This document shows positions 13,993-25,928 of a DNA stretch of 64,000 nucleotides, one piece after another. The notes under the pieces were generated by a model. It had not been told where the DNA came from. It did no database searches and saw only the letters and a list, made by a program, of their open reading frames with translations. Every line of letters begins with the position of its first letter. Positions within the stretch are counted from its first letter, which is position 1. The translations under genes and the position numbers were made by a program. This DNA comes from Oopsacas minuta (Eukaryota > Porifera > Hexactinellida > Lyssacinosida > Leucopsacidae). The stretch spans positions 124,001-188,000 of the forward strand of contig JAKMXF010000033.1 of the NCBI GenBank assembly GCA_024704765.1, given 5' to 3'.

Positions 13993-14643
13993 ATGAATAG
14001 TCTATTTATAACACTCATTGTTTCAACACTCCTGCTCAATGTCTCAGCACAATTTCCTGCACTATCCCCCAGCTACTCACTCTCTGGCCGGGGATTTAGA
14101 TCAGAATCGAGTTCATCACCAGGTACTGTCTTTTCATACGATGTATCAGTCGACATAGACAGACAGCTTTTACTTTATGAGGAAGCTTCTACAACGACTC
14201 TTGTCACTTTCACTTCTGTTACATTTCAACTTTCAAGTGGAAATGATGAGACCACATACATCAGTGTAAACGGAGAATGTGATATTACTACTACAAGTAT
14301 TCCCAGTATTAGTTTCCCGATAGATACCAATGTATGGTTCATGTACGCTAATGGGTCTGAGTCTCCAGCTGGTACCTACGGTTTCTCCCAGGATAGAGTA
14401 TTTCATGAAGTTGTAATAGAAGATGGATATCCTGTGGAATTTTCCTTTTCATTCGGAAATTCCTTTGTAACTTTAACTGTGGAGAATTTCAGTGACCAGA
14501 AACCAGATTTCTCAACTTTCTGTCTCCCCAGTGAATGTTCTGAGTACCAATGTGATGCCTGTCATAGCGGAGCAGCTACAGTAACTAGCAGTGTCCTGTT
14601 GCTCTTATCTGCTCTCCTTGTGTACCTCATGACAGCTGTATAG
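13993..14643 (+). CDS. Secreted, probably GPI-anchored orphan protein
   Basis: Single-exon gene of 216 residues. Residues 1-19 are a classic signal peptide (SLFITLIVSTLLLNVSA then Q). The middle is beta-rich and Thr/Ser-rich with N-glycosylation sequons (NGS, NFS). Six Cys: one at about residue 96 and a cluster of five near the end (FCLPSECSEYQCDACHS). The last ~22 residues are hydrophobic with no basic tail (SSVLLLLSALLVYLMTAV), preceded by small residues SGAA, which is the form of a GPI attachment signal. The fold may be of the ependymin-related/LolA-like beta type (FSYDVSVDIDRQLLLYEE), but this is a weak impression. It follows the Src gene and precedes the ULK4-like gene without obvious functional link. 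Confidence 0.7.
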   Translation: MNSLFITLIVSTLLLNVSAQFPALSPSYSLSGRGFRSESSSSPGTVFSYDVSVDIDRQLLLYEEASTTTLVTFTSVTFQLSSGNDETTYISVNGECDITTTSIPSISFPIDTNVWFMYANGSESPAGTYGFSQDRVFHEVVIEDGYPVEFSFSFGNSFVTLTVENFSDQKPDFSTFCLPSECSEYQCDACHSGAATVTSSVLLLLSALLVYLMTAV

Positions 14644-14971
14644 CCTCGTGTTATTGTTGTTATTGTTTATGTTATACACATGCATGTATATTTAGTTGTG
14701 TATTAGTTATCAAATCTAAAAATAGTAACTTTTTCTAATTGATTTGTTCCTTAGAATTCTCCTACAAAATACTATTTCGAATTAGCCAATAGAATCATTC
14801 CTTGTGGAATCCTCAATAGCTATAAATCTATAACATATTTGAATTCTTTTATGGTTGCTAGGCAACTCTAAGGTGTCAATAATGTACCTTCATTTTAATG
14901 GGGCTTTCGAGGGACAGCACGACCCTATCAACGAACTAACATTTGAATTTTGTAAATATAAATTAGCGTCT

Positions 14972-16500
14972 ATGGAGAATTACCTCTTATATGAAGAGAT
15001 ATTACGCACACAACGAGCGGTCTCTTTCAAAGGTAGAAAGAAAAAGACATTACACTTTCTTTGTATACAGCAATACAATAGAAAAGATTTGGAATTCATT
15101 ACGAATGAGGTAATTTAATTAGTGCTAGACCCTGTTAATTAATAGCTCCACAAATGGCCATCTGATCATGCGTGCGGCCGCGGGCGACATTTCATCATTA
15201 TTTGATAACGTTATCATAATAATAAGTGTCCAATCATAGCGGATATAGGGGCTAAAGGTGTTGATATCCGCTCCTCCCAATCAGACAGGCAACTTTAATA
15301 ATATAGATGATATCTACTTTCTCTTGTAGGTTAACGCTATACATGATTTGGATCAGATTAATATCTGTAGATTCCATGAATGGTATGAGACACCTAAGCA
15401 TATCTGGTGTATTAAGGAGTTGTGTCTTGGTGGCACACTAAGGAGGATTATAGGAGAGGATGGTAGAATGCCTGAGAAATCTGTGAGGGAATTTTCTATT
15501 GATATAGTACATGCACTCACTTATCTGCATTCTAATTCATTAGCTATGGCAGACTTATCTCCTGAAAAGGTTGGTTTTTAACTCCTGTTATATCGAAGCT
15601 GAAGGGACCGTGATAATCCATTCGATGTTACCAATGAAATATGTTACTTTGACGGTTTGGGACCATATTTGTACTATTTCACACTTCGATAAAAGCGGGT
15701 ATTTCGGTATATCCGTGTTAGATATGATGTTTTCTAATTTAGATACTTCTTGGAAATGATCATCAACTCAAACTTTACGATTTTTGCCTATCCAAATTTC
15801 TCCCTCACAATCCTGATAGCTTTTCAGAACCCACAGACTCTGAGGGAGAGATAGAGAGGGCGCGACATAACCTATCCCTTCTAATTCCAGAGGGATACTC
15901 ACGGTACCATATGGCTCCCGAAATATTAGTATTCCAAGCCTTCAGTCCTGAGAGTGACTTCTACAGTTTAGGCTGTATTATGTATGAAATGTACACTGGT
16001 CAGTAGTTATACATGTTGTCACCTTCCTTGTAGATATGTGACTAGAATATTGTTGATAGGAAAGGTACCTTATCCACAGAGGAATGAAGATATCATACCA
16101 GCTGTTCTGTATTCAGAACCCCCAGCATTACCTGCTAATGTCAGAGGTTAGTTATACTATAGTGTATCTATAGTGGAAACTGGGAAATTCTGGAAAGGGA
16201 GTGAGTAGAGGGATACATGACCGTGACCGTTGGGGATCCCTCTTGTACCCAACTAGGAGCTTACAACACCCTCACAGCTGACAATTTATGTATATTTATT
16301 TAGACAAAGCTCCACCTAGTCAAGAGTTCATGAGTCTTCTATCATTGCTACTACAGAAAGATTGCAATACAAGGTAACAGTGTTACAAATATTTGTGCGT
16401 TGCTAGGTTACCAGATGTAAACATTGTCATTTGTATGTCTAGAATGAATGATGAGACGATTGAGGATCATTCTTTCTGGCTACACAACAGGAACAGCTGA
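14972..16500 (+). CDS. ULK4-like pseudokinase, kinase domain only
   Basis: Six exons (14972-15109, 15330-15569, 15743-15998, 16060-16146, 16304-16373, 16443-16500) give 282 residues. Strong ULK4 landmarks: start MENYLLYEEI, FHEWYETPKHIW, ELCLGGTLRRII, REFSIDIVHALTYLH, FYSLGCIMYEMYTG and the end motif DHSFW. The glycine loop is absent (LRTQRAVSFKGRKK), VAIK reads LCIQQYNR, HRD reads ADLSPEK and DFG reads DFC, so it is a pseudokinase as human ULK4 is. Human ULK4 continues for about 1000 residues of HEAT/ARM repeats, whereas this gene stops just after the kinase fold; the next gene (MAK) starts 173 bases on. ULK4 is tied to cilia and neuronal microtubules in vertebrates. The start is set by the family N-terminus; an upstream in-frame M at 14855 lacks similarity. 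Confidence 0.85.
15586..15731. mobile_element. Copy of the GTTATATCGAAG TIR element in an intron
   Basis: CCTGTTATATCGAAGCTGAA opens and GGTATATCCGTGTTAGATAT closes a copy with the same internal blocks (GACGGTTTGGGACCATATTT, ACTTCGATAAAAGCGGGTAT). It fills most of intron 2 of the ULK4-like gene. Confidence 0.8.
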
Positions 16501-16673
16501 TTAACAATTGTCTCATGGTTTAAGTTTGTTGGTTAATCGATCACTTCATGGTGTATGTTATTGTTTTTGTTTACTTGACACTAATTAGAAACTACTGTAT
16601 GCATACAGTTTCCGGGAAAATATTTTTGTCTATAATTATTACCATCCATGGTCCAGTTAAGTACTAGCTAGTA

Positions 16674-19600
16674 ATGCAGAAGTACCAATCTGTTAAGAAG
16701 ATAGGAGATGGTACTTATGGATGTGTCTACCTTGCTAAGAATAAAGATAATGGAGATAAAGTTGCTATTAAAATGTAATTTAATTAACAGGGGACTATAG
16801 ACACCCACAGGGGGCAGGAATTGCCCCCTCCTCCTGCGGAGCCCCATAAATTCATAGAAATGTTTTTAGGATGAAAAAACAGTATAAGAGCTGGGATGAA
16901 TGTTTAAACCTTAGAGAAGTTAAAGTTAGTGTATTTGATTATTCATATTCTAACACCTTTGTTGTTTGTTTACCTTCATATTATTGTTTACTTTATGTAT
17001 AATGTGTTTACAGAGTTTAAGGAAGATGAAACACCCGAATGTAGTGAAACTGAAGGAAATAGTTCGCGAACATAATTATTTGTATTTTGTGTTTGAATGT
17101 ATGAAAGAGAATTTATACGAAATGATAAAGAAAAGGTTTGTTTGTTTGTTTAAAGGTGTTGTTGTTTGTTTACATATTTGTTGTTGTTTAGGACAAAACC
17201 ATTTCCAGAATCTGCGACTAGAAACATCACTTATCAAGTTCTACAGGGGCTAGCTTATATGCATAAAAATGGTGAGTAAATATTTATAATAATTTCTGTG
17301 TTACAATCAAGACAGTTATCGCCTATAAGAAGATATTATACTCGTAACAAGGGACATTCCATTTACCGGTCACCGTTGCTCCATAAGTTTACTACACATG
17401 ATTTAAGCCAAAGTTTCGGAATTCATTTGACTACTGAACCCTCCCCTCGGGTGTGATGCTATTAAACTTCTCGTTATGAATATAATGGAATCAATGAACT
17501 TATATGTTCTAATTCAAAGTGTTCGGTTTCATAAAGCCTTTGAAATGAACAGAGCCTACCGTAAGCTAACCGTCACTGATACAAGACATATAAATACGGT
17601 GAATTGAATTACAATTCAACCATAGACTCTCTGTATGCTCTACTGTATGTACTGTACTGTAGTGGCTAGTGACTAGTGTATATATTGTGATGGAAAGAAA
17701 GTTCGATGTTTTCCTGCATGAGAAAATCTCTGAGGAGAATTTCAGTTTCGGCACTTCGATAGATAGTAGTGATGACGATATTGTCGACACGAATAATGTT
17801 ATTCACCCTAGCAACCAGTCTGGAATGTTTGTTGATGATGATATAGTGGTTAAGATTGAATCTCTTCTTGATGTTAATTTTCTGAGTGGTTCTAACATGG
17901 ATTATACCGAGAGAACCGAAATTCGGCAAAATGTACCATTTTTTGGATTTCCATTTGAAAAGCCTCTTTGGAAATATGTGGATGTTCCCCCTCAAATACA
18001 TATCATCTCACAACAACAACAACAACAACAACAACAAATAGAGGACGAAATACAAACTACCGTTTCTCAGAGTAAAACAGATCTACAATGCATTTTCTGT
18101 AAAGTTTCGTTCGATTCAAATCACAAATTGTGTTGGCATCAGGTCTCCTGCCCGAATAATCCATTTATTGACTTAGACACAAATAAACAACTCGTAAACA
18201 ACTGCGACACTTGTAACCAATCTTTCAGGTCCAAAGACGATTTAGACTATCACACATGCACCAGTAAACATGATAAAAAATATTCCTGCGAGATCTGCGG
18301 TAAGACATATAGCAATATTTGTGTGAAGATTAGACACATGCATTCACATTCAAACATTCGTCCCCACGAATGTGATGTCTGTCATAAATCCTTCCTTCGT
18401 AAAGAGTACCTGACCTCTCATTACCGTGTACACAGCGGGGATCGTCCCTATTCCTGTCAGATATGTGGTAAAACATTCGCATATACTTCTGCTAAACGAT
18501 CACATATGAAACTGCATAGAACTAAGCCTTATGCTTGCTCTATTTGTTCGAGGAATTATGTTTCCACCGAAAAATTATCTTTATCTAATTCGCAAGATTC
18601 TGATCTTAAAGTGTATACATGTGATAGGTGTGTTAAAAATACAGAGACAATACAACAAATAGTTGAAACACATGGTGTCATACAAACTAGCGAGAATAGC
18701 AGCATACCACAGACCTCTGTACACATCCCGAAGACATCGAAAGAAAATATTCGAAATTTGAAGTGTAAGCATTGTCCTCGTGTTTACATCCGTCAGTCTG
18801 ATCTTACGAAACATTCTAGGACACATTTCTCTACTCCCACTCCTTCCATGACAACGACTATACCGCATACGAATGTTACTAATCCCATACCGAACGAATC
18901 AGCGCTTGAATTCCCACCTCATATCGAATCACCATCTCTGCTAGTTCCTGAACAAACTACATTTGAATGTCATCTCTGTAACAGGACTTTCAATGCAAAG
19001 AGATTGCTAGTTCGTCATGTTTATGCTCATTTGGGTATAAAACCTTATTCCTGTTCGATCTGTGATAAGAAATATGCAAGGAAAGAAGATTTAATTTTAC
19101 ATATACGGACACATACCGGAGAGAGACCATTTTCATGTGACATATGCGACAAGAGGTTTATTCGCCGGCGGTCTTACAAGCTTCACAGACGGACACACGC
19201 TGAGGGAGGAGATACAGAAGTACCTGAAGATGGGGGAGACGTGGAACTAACGGATAATGTTGTTAGTCTAGGAGTGCCTGAGAACTAAACTGAGTATTTG
19301 TAGTATTACAATGTTATAACATAAAAGTATGTAAATTCATTTGATAGCAATAATATAGTATTTGGTTATAACACCTATATCTGCCCGGTTCTTTGGTGGC
19401 TGATTAGGCGCCAAACACGCCAATGAGACCGATTTTCGTAGTCCTCCCACCAATTAGTGTCCCATAGCTCTTTCGACTCCAGAAATAATTAGGGATCATA
19501 TCACCGAGCGATGACTGTTATTAATTGTTTATTTATGTTTTGTGATTGTGTAACCGCAGATTCACGGTTAATGTAATTGTCAAAATACCAAATATCCAGT

Positions 19601-22586
19601 CTGGTTGTCAGTTAGTATCTGTGGTTATACATCTATTCACTTAACCATGACTTAACCTCAATTATCTAACATTTCACGGAGTTCTGTACTGTGTAGGATT
19701 CTTCCATAGAGACATGAAGCCGGAGAACTTGCTCTGTAACGGACCGGAGCAGGTGAAGATAGCTGACTTCGGTTTAGCAAGAGAGATTAGATCACAACCT
19801 CCATATACTGACTATGTAGCTACCAGATGGTATGTATATTGTTATTATCATCACCTCCTGTCCCCCTGGAGGAGCGGATTGTTCCCCTGGGGTGTAGAAT
19901 CAATACACATTTGTGGTTTTAACCGAAATCATACATTTTATCAGATAACGAGCTATAATCTATAGGTATAGAGCACCTGAGATACTTTTACGCTCTACAG
20001 CTTATAACAGCCCGGTAGATCTGTGGGCAATTGGTTGTATCATGGCAGAGGTATACACATTCAGACCTCTATTCCCTGGAGCTAATGAAGTGGATGAAAT
20101 ATTTAAAGTGTGTGCTATACTGGGTTCCCCTGATAAGGAAAGCTGGCCGGATGGTCTGAGACTTGCTTCTTCTATGAGTTTCAAGTTCCCTAATATTGTA
20201 AGTATTATATTTCTAAGAAATACAGAGGGTGGGTGTCCGATCCTTGGAGTGCCAGTCTCGTTAACTGTATCCGTATATATCTACTGCGGATCTATTCTGT
20301 ATTAATCTAGAATGCCACGAAGTTACGGAATATAGTGAGGAATGCTAAATATGAAGGAATGGATTTGATGGAAAAACTTCTTAGCTGGGACCCAAGAAAA
20401 CGACCCTCCGCAGTTGAGGTAATTATGTCTGTATAACTGTGTCAATTCAAAGTGGAAGGGGGACTATATCGATCCCCATGATGACACCACGTGGATTTAT
20501 TTTGTAGGCACTGAAACACAAATACTTCGCCGTGGGACCCAATCTAGTATCAGACACAAAATCTACGAATAATACACTCAATCAATCTGTAAACAAATCT
20601 CAGCAACAGCTGAGCTATCTAACACCTAACAAAGAATTGGAAACCTCAAAAACACTTAATTTGGCTAATCAGGTATTAATACACATCATATGTGACAAAT
20701 AAATTTGTTTACTATATTGTTAAAAAGCTAGAGAAAAGAACGAGAAACATCAACAACTTCTGGCAACCAGTAAAAGTAGCCAAACATTCAATGGAAAATA
20801 ATTCTGATTTAAAATACGATTCTTCATATCTTCCTTACCGCAAGGAAGCTCTCCCTCTGATACAAGATAATCCTAAACCTCCAGAAATGAGAGAGAGCCC
20901 TGTCTTTAAGAGAGATAAATCTCTCGACTCGTTATTCAGAGAATCTCCTAAACCTGGGCTTAAATCTAAGCAGAGAGAGAGAGCTACTGATAACAAGCTG
21001 TAAGTACAGTCAACTCCCGTAATACCGAAATACCCGCTTATATCAAAGTCTAAAATTATACAAATATGGTCACAAACCGTCAAAGTAACACACATATCGT
21101 TTCAGCGGTTATGTGGAAGTAATTATCACGGTTCCTTGAGATTCGATATAACGCGAGTTGATTGTTATTAATACAATCGTCTCTCGCTACTTGAACTTTT
21201 CCCCAAAAAACATGTGACCGCAGGGCATCATGTATATTAATATTTATAGAAATGATTCTCCTCAATCAACAAATCAAGACTTATCACCTCACAAGCCTCT
21301 TAGCTATAGCACTAATCCTCAGAGTAACTACTCCCTAGCTTCATATAAATTAGATTCCTTACAAAATAAGTATTCTCCTCTAACATATCAGAAGACTAAG
21401 ATATTCCATCAAACCGTGTCTCCTACTGTGACCACAGAGACGAGGGTACTACCTAAAGTCCCACCTCTGATACCCAAGAAGAGCTCTGCCAATAAGAGCA
21501 TATCTATTGATCATAAGGATCAGTTGAGTTCTTCGTAAGTTTGCTTTAATATACTTCAAATTAGTATATGAAAACCTAACATCCATATTTGTCAGTAGTA
21601 AGCCTCCTCTGGTACCTCTCTGTGTGAAGAGGACAGCTGCTGAGTACTATTTATCAAAGTCTAGATATTCTCCCAGTAAGGGTATAGCGCCTACTAAACA
21701 GCCTCTGGTTGGGTTTGGATCTACTGCTGCTAGGTTCAATGAAATGCTACTGGGTACGTAAACAAACACACAAACAAAAATATTTACTAACACTATTCAT
21801 GGTATAGTGGCTCAGTTCTAAAATGGCTGACTTAGTGTATCTATATTTGTTTTCGCTCTACTGTTCACACCTTTAGTGATTAAGACACTAAATTTGGCAT
21901 GTGTAGTCGTCATGACATCTAGTTGTACACCTGACATTTGAAATATTTCTAATGTGTATATTTTCACACCTTTTGGTGAACATTTCAAAACTATCATAGA
22001 GATTAGCTTCCACTTGTTAAACAGGGGTAAACAGGGAAGTAGAATTCGATTTTGACACTTTTGAATATCTAACAAGATTAGTAAATTCAATTTTCTCATT
22101 CTTTGCCAAAAGTGTATATTTAGTAGAAGAATATACTTTCAATAATCCACTAAAATAATTTTGGTGAATTTTAGTCGCACAGACGGTGATTTGAGATTTT
22201 TTATTTATTTAAAGGTAATAAAGACGCTCATCCTGCGTATCAAACATCACAAGCTATCCCTAAATTCTCAGCTTTGGAAACTAGTAATATTCACTCATAC
22301 TATAGACCTATTATACCACCGCAAGCACAGCTACCCTCCAGAGTTGATTGGACTCAAAAGTTAGTTAATATCATGTTTATTTCGTCACGCTTCTGCCAGT
22401 CACTCTCTGCATTTATCCAGTTTCTCAAACCATATGCTTAAAATGGTATTCTTATAACCGGTATGTTCTTATAACCGGCATATTCTTATAACCCCGGTAT
22501 GTTCTTATAACCGGTGTTCTTCTATCCGGTATTTACTGTACTAGATATCATATATACATTATAGATATGGTGGAAGGAAATACTGA
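16674..22586 (+). CDS. MAK: MAK/CILK1 (RCK-family) ciliary kinase
   Basis: Thirteen exons: 16674-16774, 16870-16924, 17014-17135, 17192-17271, 19697-19829, 19966-20197, 20311-20418, 20508-20672, 20728-20999, 21250-21534, 21596-21753, 22215-22359, 22565-22586; 625 residues (human MAK 623). The kinase occupies residues about 1-280: [36 protein letters not shown] and activation loop TDY (near residue 157) in [14 protein letters not shown], the RCK-family MAPK-like dual site. The C-terminal half is Ser/Pro/Lys rich and disordered, and the last two exons give RVDWTQKYGGRKY, the conserved R.DW..KYGG.R end of MAK/CILK1. These kinases regulate ciliary length and intraflagellar transport turnover at the ciliary tip. 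Intron 4 (17272-19696) contains a whole zinc-finger gene on the same strand. Intron 9 holds a TIR element and intron 11 a recent repeat copy. Confidence 0.93.
17690..19288 (+). CDS. C2H2 zinc-finger protein nested in a MAK intron
   Basis: Intronless frame of 532 residues from ATG 17690. Residues 1-130 are acidic with a Gln run (CAA repeat at 18011-18038). There follow about nine C2H2 fingers with typical spacing, e.g. [83 protein letters not shown] with linker TGERPF, and [13 protein letters not shown]. One finger ([17 protein letters not shown]) lacks its His pair. It probably binds DNA in the nucleus; no orthologue can be named. It lies wholly within intron 4 of MAK, on the same strand. An intronless gene here could have arisen by retroposition. 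The frame upstream of 17690 begins only with GTG, so the ATG is clear. Confidence 0.88.
   Translation: MERKFDVFLHEKISEENFSFGTSIDSSDDDIVDTNNVIHPSNQSGMFVDDDIVVKIESLLDVNFLSGSNMDYTERTEIRQNVPFFGFPFEKPLWKYVDVPPQIHIISQQQQQQQQQIEDEIQTTVSQSKTDLQCIFCKVSFDSNHKLCWHQVSCPNNPFIDLDTNKQLVNNCDTCNQSFRSKDDLDYHTCTSKHDKKYSCEICGKTYSNICVKIRHMHSHSNIRPHECDVCHKSFLRKEYLTSHYRVHSGDRPYSCQICGKTFAYTSAKRSHMKLHRTKPYACSICSRNYVSTEKLSLSNSQDSDLKVYTCDRCVKNTETIQQIVETHGVIQTSENSSIPQTSVHIPKTSKENIRNLKCKHCPRVYIRQSDLTKHSRTHFSTPTPSMTTTIPHTNVTNPIPNESALEFPPHIESPSLLVPEQTTFECHLCNRTFNAKRLLVRHVYAHLGIKPYSCSICDKKYARKEDLILHIRTHTGERPFSCDICDKRFIRRRSYKLHRRTHAEGGDTEVPEDGGDVELTDNVVSLGVPEN
21007..21164. mobile_element. Full-length copy of the CAGTCAACTC...GAGTTGATTG TIR element
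   Basis: The best-bounded member of the most frequent family here: CAGTCAACTCCCGTAATACC at one end, CGATATAACGCGAGTTGATTG region at the other, TA on each side (21005-21006, 21165-21166). 158 bases, non-coding, in MAK intron 9. TA duplication and short TIRs fit Tc1/mariner or pogo-type MITEs. Confidence 0.85.
21843..22203. mobile_element. Longer copy of a recent dispersed repeat
   Basis: The first 135 bases (21843-21977) are identical to 47050-47184, and the end (ACAGACGGTGATTTGAGATT) is also shared with 47199-47218. The copy here has about 180 extra internal bases, so the one at 47050 is an internal-deletion form. It lies in MAK intron 11. Confidence 0.8.
22443..22540. repeat. Tandem TTCTTATAACCGG repeats
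   Basis: Four to five imperfect copies of TTCTTATAACCGGTATG in a row, closing with TATTTACTGTA. The same sequence forms the end of elements at 28655, 36255 and, decayed, 46374. It sits just before the last exon of MAK. Confidence 0.8.
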
Positions 22587-23542
22587 TAAGGCAAACTCTT
22601 CTCTTACAAGATTCGTGATTACTACAGCAATGCTATTTGTTATTTTATACAAACAGATCAGTAATATTGCTATAATACGACAAATGATCTCTCTTTTATT
22701 AGCAGTAGTAACGGTACTCTAATTACGAACTATATATGATTTGTTGTTTTGATTTAGGTGTTAAGTTCTTGTCTCTATCTCCCATTTCTTTCCACCATTG
22801 TCTGAGGTGTGAGGATAGAGATACATCACCATACTTGTAGATCTCACACCTGTTACGTTTCGGGGGATATTTAATTCTTCGCTCGCTCAGGAGTTGAGTA
22901 GGTATAACAATTGCTAGTTACTTTAATAGAGCCAGAAACAGAACCATACAAATAGTGTTGATTTCTATATCTGCATATAGCGAGGCGATTACACTCGTCT
23001 ATTCATACATTTATGGCTATTTGATTATAGGTTTAGGCATTCAAATTGCTAACCATATATTCAGTTACATTTAATAAACCGTAGAATGTACAATATGGAT
23101 ACAATCGAATTTGGCTACTTTAGCTAGAAACTAGCTTCAGCTCTACTGCCCGCGTCGAGTTTACCTGTCGCATGAATATTGTCATTATTTCATCATAGGA
23201 GACTGGGTCCATTGAAATTATCCATGAATTGTCCACATGATGTCGTAAATAATGAGATAATGATAATGGGAGGCTGCCCACCCTCATGCTTCAAATGGAC
23301 TGCAGCAAGTTTCTTATTAACAGGCCTTATCCAGTTTTGAAAGTGTTTACGGACAGATTACTGGAATTATACCAAAAACCTAATGATTAGTTATTGGAGT
23401 TTAATCTGCATTTATTTGACGCAATCTTGAAGACGTTTGTAACGTCCATCTGATATGTGAATTAATTAGAGTAATTCGTATAAATTCAACTTTTGTATCC
23501 GTAAACATTTATGTACATGTTAGCAATTGAATTTTTGTGAAA
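22587..23542. other. Intergenic region MAK / ATF6-like
   Basis: About 950 bases with no convincing open frame and no recognised repeat; AT-rich. It should carry the promoter of the ATF6-like gene. Confidence 0.4.
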
Positions 23543-25585
23543 ATGGAACAGATAAATGACGTCATAGAAAATGGCGTGTCTTTCGATTCATCGGATTTAC
23601 TATTTGAGGATAATCAAACTTATTTTTCTGAGATCGATGAATTTCCTGGTTTCAAGTCATCCGTATTAAACCCTGATATCAATAATCAGACATTGACTAT
23701 GGAAGATCTCCAGATCCCTTTTGAAACGAACGAGTGGGGTTACACCCAGTATCATAATCCAGGTCAATGGGACCAAAATTACCCCGATGGGTCTTATGGG
23801 AACTATCAAAACCAGCAGTTCAATGGGGAAGTGCCAACCAATCAGATGAATACTTTTCATGATAGCCAAGAGCACAAAGACTTCTCAACCAATCAGATTC
23901 CTTCTTTCCAGCACTCAGATTGCTATACAAATGATCAGATGGAATATTTACAAGTTCCAGCCAATTATATCAACAAACAAACAAGTTATCTTTCATCTCC
24001 AAACTCTGATTATTATTCCGGAACTAACACCTCTGATTCTTCTCCCCCGCGCTCCTCCACTAACCAATCAGATTCTCACTCTTTCACCACACACACCTCT
24101 GATTATTCAAGTGTTGAATCTAATAAACAAACTGGTAAACAAACGAGGAAACAAACAAGACATAATATTGGTAATCTTCCTAATGGCTTAATGAAAGCTC
24201 TAACGACTGTACTCACACAGACAAACAATCCGGCATTCAAACAACTAATCAAAACACAAGAAACAACAACACCTCCACCACCAAAAGGTAAAGTAAACAA
24301 AACAAGAAAACAAACACCTAAGATAGCTTCTAAAATCCCAGAAACCAAAAAGGCTCCTTTGATAATTCCAATACAGAGAACAGGATTAGGTAATAAGACA
24401 TCCCTTGAAGAGATGAGGAAGAAAAAGGCAGAAAGAATGATACGTAACAGAGAAGCAGCCTTGCAATCTAGGAAGAGGAAATTAGAGGAACAAGCAGCAC
24501 TGGAGGACACTTGTAGAGACTTACAGGATAGGAATGTACAGCTGGAGAAACAAGTATCATTCTTAGAAGGTAAGTATTGGCTATAAGGCAAACTACTGCA
24601 TTCCTACTACCAGAAATGGTATCCATGTACCAGTAACTTATAGACCTCCAGGGGATGGTATTTGATTGTTTTCTATTGTTTAGGTCGCCTATCTCAGATC
24701 GAAGAAACAAACAGGAAATTAGAAACACAACTAGCCAAGTTCTCAAAACCATCCAAAATTCTCGCTTCTGTAGGTTTCTTAATGTTTATATCTTTCATGG
24801 CGTTTTCCTCCTCTCCAATCTCTCCCGGACTAACAGCCCTCCCCGGCCATCCTGTAAACAATACTAATATTTATTACATTCCTGAGACCGTAAATGAACT
24901 ACAATGGTTGCTAAGACCAGCTCATCAACTTTGGAAAAGTGTAAATACGTTATTTTATAGTGAAGAAAAATATGAACTAGCTCTTCCTCATAAACATAAA
25001 TACATACCTCCTGTCAACAACGACAATAAAGAGCAATATCCAATCGACACAAATACACCATCTGTCCCACAAAAATTCGCTTATGACAACAGATTTCATA
25101 GTCGTGTCATATCTGATCGGACAATGGAGTATACATTGCCTCAAGATTTGATAATTTCGCTACCAGAACAAGAATGGCCTCCTGGATTGAATTCTACACA
25201 TATTCATTCAGATTTTGTACATTTTTTGAAGAATCAATCTCTAACTAAGGAGCTGACAGTATCCCAGAACAATTACGGAGGAAAAAACAGACCAATGATG
25301 CTCCGCTATCCTCCTAGTGACAACCCCCTTTATATGAAATATTTGAATGAGACTAGCTTCATTTTCGATTCACTCGAACCTGAGTTTCACCAAAAACCCC
25401 AGAACTTATTCGTAGTCTCGTTAGATCACGCTTTTTGGGTCCCATCTCGCTCTACCCCAGATCAAACCCTCTCTCTCATTTTCCCCAGTCACAAGGAGTA
25501 TGTCTCCTCTAATTACTTCTCTTGGACACGATGGGACTGTGTAGTCACTGGATATCAGGAATTTCTAACACCTATACCTGCTTAA
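23543..25585 (+). CDS. ATF6: ATF6-like membrane-bound bZIP transcription factor
   Basis: Two exons (23543-24569, 24684-25585), 642 residues. Residues 1-290 are an acidic/Gln/Ser-rich activation region. The bZIP (about 293-355) has AERMIRNREAALQSRKRK, closest to the ATF6 basic region (RMIKNRESACQSRKKK), then leucine heptads. Residues about 365-385 (ILASVGFLMFISFMAFSS) form one membrane segment. The C-terminal luminal part contains NLFVVSLDHAFWVPS and FSWTRWDCVVTGYQEFL, matching the conserved ATF6 luminal block (FYVVSFRRDHLLLP ... DCQVM). ATF6 sits in the ER, moves to the Golgi under unfolded-protein stress and is cut by S1P/S2P to release the bZIP part. I do not see a clean RxxL S1P site right after the membrane segment. 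An ATF6-type call is favoured over CREB3 because of the basic region and luminal block. Confidence 0.83.
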
Positions 25586-25928
25586 TCAGTATTATAGTAC
25601 ATTGCTCTTAATTATCTCTTAACTTGTTATCTAATATGATAACATCATTATATGAGCTAGTGTATTGTCTATCAATCTTAGATATTTACCGTATACGGTC
25701 AACTCACGTTATATCGAAGCTCAAGGGACCATGATAGTTACTCCCCGAGATAGCCGGTGAAGTTATGTTTCTTTGACCGTTTGGGACCATATATGTCCAA
25801 TTCCAGACTCCGATTTAAAGGCAGTTGTCTGTATTAGCATTTCCAAAATCGGAGAAATGACAACACACAAAACACTTCGGTTAATATGCTTCTTATAATT
25901 AATGTAATTAGAATAGTATTATAGTGTA
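25586..25928. other. Intergenic region ATF6-like / HADHB
   Basis: 343 bases; contains a decayed copy of the CAGTCAACTC TIR element (25697-25850) and nothing else I can support. Confidence 0.5.
25697..25850. mobile_element. Decayed copy of the CAGTCAACTC TIR element
   Basis: GGTCAACTCACGTTATATCG, CTCAAGGGACCATGATAGTT and TTGACCGTTTGGGACCATAT follow the family order. The right end is degenerate. Confidence 0.7.

Noticed and set aside
22161-22364. 67-codon frame overlapping MAK exon 12
   Set aside because: It is a different frame from the exon that keeps phase and gives the conserved MAK C-terminus.
23859-24191. 110-codon frame inside the ATF6-like gene, and 162-codon antisense frame at 24103-24591
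   Set aside because: Both are shadows of the clear bZIP coding frame.
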